Part shown: positions 15,494 through 18,427 of the stretch, one piece after another
Position numbering within the stretch: position 1 is the stretch's first letter
Layout: each line of letters starts with the position of its first letter
NCBI GenBank assembly: GCA_937874455.1
Contig: CALNBE010000251.1
Coordinates: 1 to 18,427, forward strand
Source: an uncultured Opitutia bacterium
GTDB lineage: Bacteria > Verrucomicrobiota > Verrucomicrobiia > Opitutales > UBA953
Direction of reading: 5' to 3'
DNA: 18,427 nt
Translations under genes and position numbers: made by a program
Notes under the pieces: model-generated
The model's input: the letters and a program-made list of their open reading frames with translations, nothing else
Database searches by the model: none
Told to the model about the DNA's origin: nothing

Positions 15494-16393
15494 ATGAAAA
15501 CAGATGCCACTTCTTCAACAACACCTCCATCCAATCTTGATGATGAAACCTTGCGCGAAGCCGTGCGAGCACGTTACCGCGCCATTGCGACTGGTGAAGC
15601 AACACTTAACGAGGGCAATAAAAGCAATGCGGATTCCGACTCGTGCTGCTGCTCCAGCGCACCTTCTTCGGAACCGCAACAAACAGGCTGTTGTTCGTCG
15701 GTAGAATCTCAAGCTTCCACGCTGGGTTATTCAGCTGATGACATTACATCTGTTCCGGATGGCGCAAACCTTGGTCTTGGTTGTGGAAATCCGGTCGCCA
15801 TTGCATCGCTGCGTCAGGGGCAAGTGGTGCTTGATCTTGGCGCGGGAGCGGGATTCGACTCATTTCTTGCGGCACGTGAAGTTGGTCCAACTGGACGTGT
15901 GATTGGAGTCGATATGACACCTGAGATGGTTTCCAAGGCTCGCGCAAATGCACGCAACAGCGGGTTTACTCAAGTTGAGTTTCGGCTTGGCGAAATCGAG
16001 GCATTGCCTGTGGCTGACGCAACCGTGGATGTGATTATATCGAACTGCGTTATCAACCTTTGCCCGAATAAGCGGCCTGTTTACCAAGAGGCATTTCGTG
16101 TGCTCAAGCCCGGCGGACGCATTGTTGTCTCGGATGTCGTAGCTCGTGAGGAATTGGGCGATGATGTGAAGAAAGACCTCGCGCTTTACTCCGGCTGTCT
16201 TTCTGGGGCGACCTTGATTTCAGATTTGGAGAAGATTCTCGCTGATGCAGGATTCACCGATGTTGTGATTCGTCCAAAGGGCAATAGTGATGAGGTTATC
16301 ACTAGTTGGGAATCGAAACGGGGTTTTGAGCAAAAAGTTTTTGCGGCTGAAGTAACGGCACATAAGCCGGACAACAAATGCTGCTGCGGTTGA
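15494..16393 (+). CDS. arsM: Arsenite S-adenosylmethionine methyltransferase
   Basis: The enzyme methylates As(III) with SAM, giving methylated and volatile arsenicals. The 299-residue product has SAM motif I VLDLGAGAGFDSFLA (112-126), the acidic GVDMTPEMV following strand 2, and the three expected arsenic-binding cysteines: C97 in LGLGCGNP, C185 in ISNCVINL and C235 in YSGCLSGA. Extra cysteine clusters lie at the N-terminus (CCC 51-53, CC 66-67, in a Ser-rich segment) and at the very C-terminus (CCCG). It lies 38 bases after arsR and 29 before acr3, in one operon. Clustered terminal cysteines are seen in some bacterial ArsM proteins and may help capture metalloid; that role here is inference. 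Confidence 0.95.
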   Translation: MKTDATSSTTPPSNLDDETLREAVRARYRAIATGEATLNEGNKSNADSDSCCCSSAPSSEPQQTGCCSSVESQASTLGYSADDITSVPDGANLGLGCGNPVAIASLRQGQVVLDLGAGAGFDSFLAAREVGPTGRVIGVDMTPEMVSKARANARNSGFTQVEFRLGEIEALPVADATVDVIISNCVINLCPNKRPVYQEAFRVLKPGGRIVVSDVVAREELGDDVKKDLALYSGCLSGATLISDLEKILADAGFTDVVIRPKGNSDEVITSWESKRGFEQKVFAAEVTAHKPDNKCCCG

Positions 16394-16422
16394 AAACTGC
16401 CTAGAAGCTCTGCCTTTTCTAT

Positions 16423-17475
16423 ATGTCTGATTCCGTAGCCAAAAACATGTCCTTTCTGGACCGTTATTTGACGGTCTGGATATTTGCTGCAATGGGGCTG
16501 GGAGTTCTGCTGGGGCATTTTGTTGTCACCGACCCAGAGGCGTTTTTTGCGCCTATGACCATCGGCACAACCAATCTGCCCATCGCAATCGGGCTCATCC
16601 TGATGATGTATCCGCCGTTGGCGAAAGTGCGTTATGCAGAGATACCCAATGTCTTTGCCAACAAACGGATTTTAGCCCTGTCGTTGCTTCAAAATTGGCT
16701 GATGGGACCAATCCTCATGTTCCTCCTCGCAGTGGTATTTCTGCGTGACCATCCCGATTATATGGTAGGGCTGATTCTGGTCGGAATTGCCCGCTGCATA
16801 GCAATGGTTCTGGTGTGGAATGATCTGGCCAAAGGCAGCAATGAATACGCCGCTGCGCTGGTTGCGCTGAACAGCATCGCGCAAATCCTGTTTTATAGTT
16901 TCTACGCATGGGTTTTCATCACTGTGCTTCCTCCGTATTTCGGAATGGAGGGCGCAGTGGTGCCTATTGCAATGGGTGACATTTTCTGGAGTGTGACGAT
17001 CTACCTCGGGATTCCGTTCGGGGCTGGTATCCTCAGCCGCATCATCCTCATTCCGCTCAAAGGAAAAGAGTGGTATGAGAAAACATTCATTCCTCGGATT
17101 TCTCCGCTCACCCTGATTGCATTGCTGTTTACCATTGTGGTGATGTTCACCTTCAAAGGTGATACCATTGTCTCGCTTCCACTAGATGTGCTGAGAATAG
17201 CGATACCGTTGACCCTCTATTTTGTGATTATGTTCGGGGTAAGCTTCTGGATGTCGAAATGGCTCGGTGCCGATTATCCCCGTTCGACTACACTGGCGTT
17301 CACCTCGGCGGGGAATAATTTTGAATTAGCGATAGCCGTTGCCATCGCCGTGTTTGGAATCGGCTCTGGTGTGGCCTTCGCAACTGTGGTCGGGCCACTG
17401 ATAGAAGTGCCTGTCCTGATCGCTTTGGTTCATGTCGCCCTGCGTCTGCGTCGTCATTTTTCAAATCAAAAATGA
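16423..17475 (+). CDS. acr3: ACR3-family arsenite efflux permease
   Basis: The 350-residue inner-membrane protein has about ten hydrophobic segments and exports As(OH)3, probably in exchange for protons. Family landmarks: LDRYLTVWIFAAMGLGVLLGH near the N-terminus, GLILMMYPPLAKVRY, NWLMGPILMF, the conserved cysteine C125 in GIARCIAMVLVWNDLA, and the C-terminal TSAGNNFELAIAVAIAVFG with the conserved Glu, followed by GPLIEVPVLIALVHVAL. An in-frame ATG at 16450 (MSFLDRY) is a plausible shorter start. It belongs to the arsR-arsM-acr3-arsC operon, with its stop overlapping the arsC start (ATGA, 17472-17475). Confidence 0.97.
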   Translation: MSDSVAKNMSFLDRYLTVWIFAAMGLGVLLGHFVVTDPEAFFAPMTIGTTNLPIAIGLILMMYPPLAKVRYAEIPNVFANKRILALSLLQNWLMGPILMFLLAVVFLRDHPDYMVGLILVGIARCIAMVLVWNDLAKGSNEYAAALVALNSIAQILFYSFYAWVFITVLPPYFGMEGAVVPIAMGDIFWSVTIYLGIPFGAGILSRIILIPLKGKEWYEKTFIPRISPLTLIALLFTIVVMFTFKGDTIVSLPLDVLRIAIPLTLYFVIMFGVSFWMSKWLGADYPRSTTLAFTSAGNNFELAIAVAIAVFGIGSGVAFATVVGPLIEVPVLIALVHVALRLRRHFSNQK

Positions 17476-17909
17476 ACCTGAGAATATTAATTCTATGCAC
17501 AGGCAATTCCTGCCGCAGCCAAATGGCGGAAGGGTTTTTGAAAGCGGCTCTTGGAGACCTGGCCGAAGTAAATAGCGCAGGTTCGAAACCGTCGGGAATT
17601 GTGCATCCACTGGCAATACGAGTCATGCTGGAAGCTGGAATAGACATATCTCGTCACCGTTCCAAACATCTGGACGAGTTTCTAAATCATGAGGTTGATA
17701 CGGTCATTACTGTTTGCGGTAATGCAGACCAAGCCTGCCCGATGTTTCCCAGACAAGCGAACAGGTATCATTGGGGATTTGATGACCCTGCCCATGCCAG
17801 TGGTTCCAATGATGAAATCCTTGCCGAGTTTCGTCGAGTGCGGTACCAAATTCGGCTTGTATTCGAAGCGTATGCAGCAGGGCTGCTCGAAGGTTCTTCC
17901 CGAATATAA
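17472..17909 (+). CDS. arsC: Arsenate reductase, thioredoxin-coupled LMW-PTP-fold type
   Basis: The enzyme reduces arsenate to arsenite for export by the Acr3 encoded just upstream. The 145-residue product has the CX5R loop CTGNSCRSQMAEG (C9 to R15), the redox cysteines C82 and C89 in VCGNADQACP, spaced as in the S. aureus pI258 enzyme, and the DDP loop in WGFDDPAHA that carries the general-acid Asp. This is the Cys-cascade type that uses thioredoxin, not the glutaredoxin-dependent R773 type. It overlaps acr3 by four bases, so the two are translationally coupled. An overlapping frame reading to 18105 is a shadow. Confidence 0.96.
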   Translation: MNLRILILCTGNSCRSQMAEGFLKAALGDLAEVNSAGSKPSGIVHPLAIRVMLEAGIDISRHRSKHLDEFLNHEVDTVITVCGNADQACPMFPRQANRYHWGFDDPAHASGSNDEILAEFRRVRYQIRLVFEAYAAGLLEGSSRI

Positions 17910-18233
17910 TCCCAATAAAATAGGCTCTGACCGAGTAACCAAAAAGCCAGAGATCCATCGTAGCTATTTTTCTCCAGTTGAATCATCATGCCAAGAAAGT
18001 ATCTTTAAACTCACGTGCTTAAACTCCCGCAAATCCTATGACTGCTCAATGACCAAGCGCGAACAGGGCCAGAAACAAAACGGTGCCAATCTAAAGTCGA
18101 AGTAATCAAGAAACATAGGTGTTTGCCGGAGTGCGCCTGGCTGGGATGGAGGGGAAATGCGCGTGAGAGTAGCAGGTGAGGCAGCGGGCACTTTTGTTTT
18201 GTCTTAAAAGAAATCCCTGCATGCTGCGCGGCG
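17910..18233. other. Right boundary of arsenic insert, no gene seen
   Basis: Bases 17910-18110 keep the lower GC of the ars operon but have no credible reading frame of their own and no convincing terminator. Near 18115-18120 composition switches back to GC-rich DNA like the left part of the window. I see no inverted or direct repeats matching the left boundary. Confidence 0.5.
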
Positions 18234-18427
18234 ATGAAAGCTGAGCCGTGTCGTGTGTTGTTTGTTTGTCTGGGGAATATTTGCCGTTCTCCGGCGGCGG
18301 AAGGGGTGTTCCGTCATTTGGCGGCAAAGGAAAATCTGCCGGAGGCGGCGGTGTGCGATTCGTGCGGCACGGCGGGATGGCATGCGGGGAATTTGGCGGA
18401 CGCGCGGATGCGGGCGGCGGCGGAAAA
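18234..18427 (+). CDS. Low-molecular-weight protein tyrosine phosphatase (3' end outside window)
   Basis: Translation from ATG 18234 gives MKAEPCRVLFVCLGNICRSP and then AAEGVFRHLAAKENLPEAAVCDSCGTAGWHAGNLADARMRAA to the window end, 64 codons. The CLGNICRSPAAEG loop is the CX5RS active site of LMW protein tyrosine phosphatases, and SCGTAGWHAG matches the following conserved segment (SAGT..WH.G). It would dephosphorylate phosphotyrosine proteins in the cytoplasm. High GC and a copy of GCAAAGGAAA at 18324 place it with the resident chromosome, not the arsenic insert. It shares a fold with the arsC product nearby, but is a PTP rather than a reductase: the CLGNICRSP loop is the phosphatase form. 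The catalytic Asp region is not in the window. Confidence 0.9.
   Translation, partial: MKAEPCRVLFVCLGNICRSPAAEGVFRHLAAKENLPEAAVCDSCGTAGWHAGNLADARMRAAAE

Noticed and set aside
17689..18105. 138-codon frame overlapping arsC
   Set aside because: Out-of-frame overlap with a clearly functional arsC; no family features.
14930..18115. Integrative element or insertion sequence carrying the ars genes
   Set aside because: No transposase, integrase, terminal inverted repeats or target duplication could be seen, so only a compositional insert is claimed.

Overview
The window is a high-GC bacterial chromosome segment carrying one lower-GC insert of about 3.2 kb. The best taxonomic guess is Verrucomicrobiota, perhaps the Opitutaceae. 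The grounds are a PEP-CTERM protein with autotransporter-associated beta-strand repeats, Pmp-type GGA[I/L/V]/FxxN repeats as in the PVC superphylum, weak Shine-Dalgarno usage and high GC. This is inference from gene content, not from a marker gene.

Layout. (1) 1-3248: a large exported, C-terminally membrane-anchored protein of unknown function, probably cut at its 5' end by the window edge. (2) 3321-10287: a cobalamin (B12) uptake and activation locus. A first cobalamin riboswitch precedes a periplasmic binding protein (BtuF-like), a FecCD permease (BtuC-like), an ATPase (BtuD-like), a corrinoid adenosyltransferase (CobO/BtuR) and a second BtuF-like protein without a signal peptide. A second cobalamin riboswitch then precedes a TonB-dependent outer-membrane receptor (BtuB-like), which ends in a strong terminator. 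Together these genes would bring B12 across both membranes and adenosylate it, under feedback from the cofactor. (3) 10288-13009: an unexplained, structure-rich leader, then a Pmp-repeat/PEP-CTERM surface protein with its own terminator. (4) 13182-14644, minus strand: a MenH-like alpha/beta hydrolase followed by lexA, with a perfect 9-bp inverted repeat over the lexA start. (5) About 14930-18115: an AT-richer arsenic resistance operon (arsR, arsM, acr3, arsC) with a clear ArsR-type operator. It looks horizontally acquired, but I see no integrase, transposase or flanking repeat. (6) 18234 to the end: the 5' part of a GC-rich low-molecular-weight protein tyrosine phosphatase gene.

The least expected signal is a dense nucleotide motif family: CGGAGGAAA (octamer core GGAGGAAA, 29 copies on both strands by hand count) and GCAAAGGAAA (12 copies). 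It occurs in intergenic DNA, riboswitches, terminators and all three codon phases of genes, and I found none in the arsenic insert. The two riboswitches also share an almost identical AUG-containing hairpin sequence (TTCATCGCRAAAATGAA), which is the btuB start in one case and suggests an alternative start for the first binding protein in the other.
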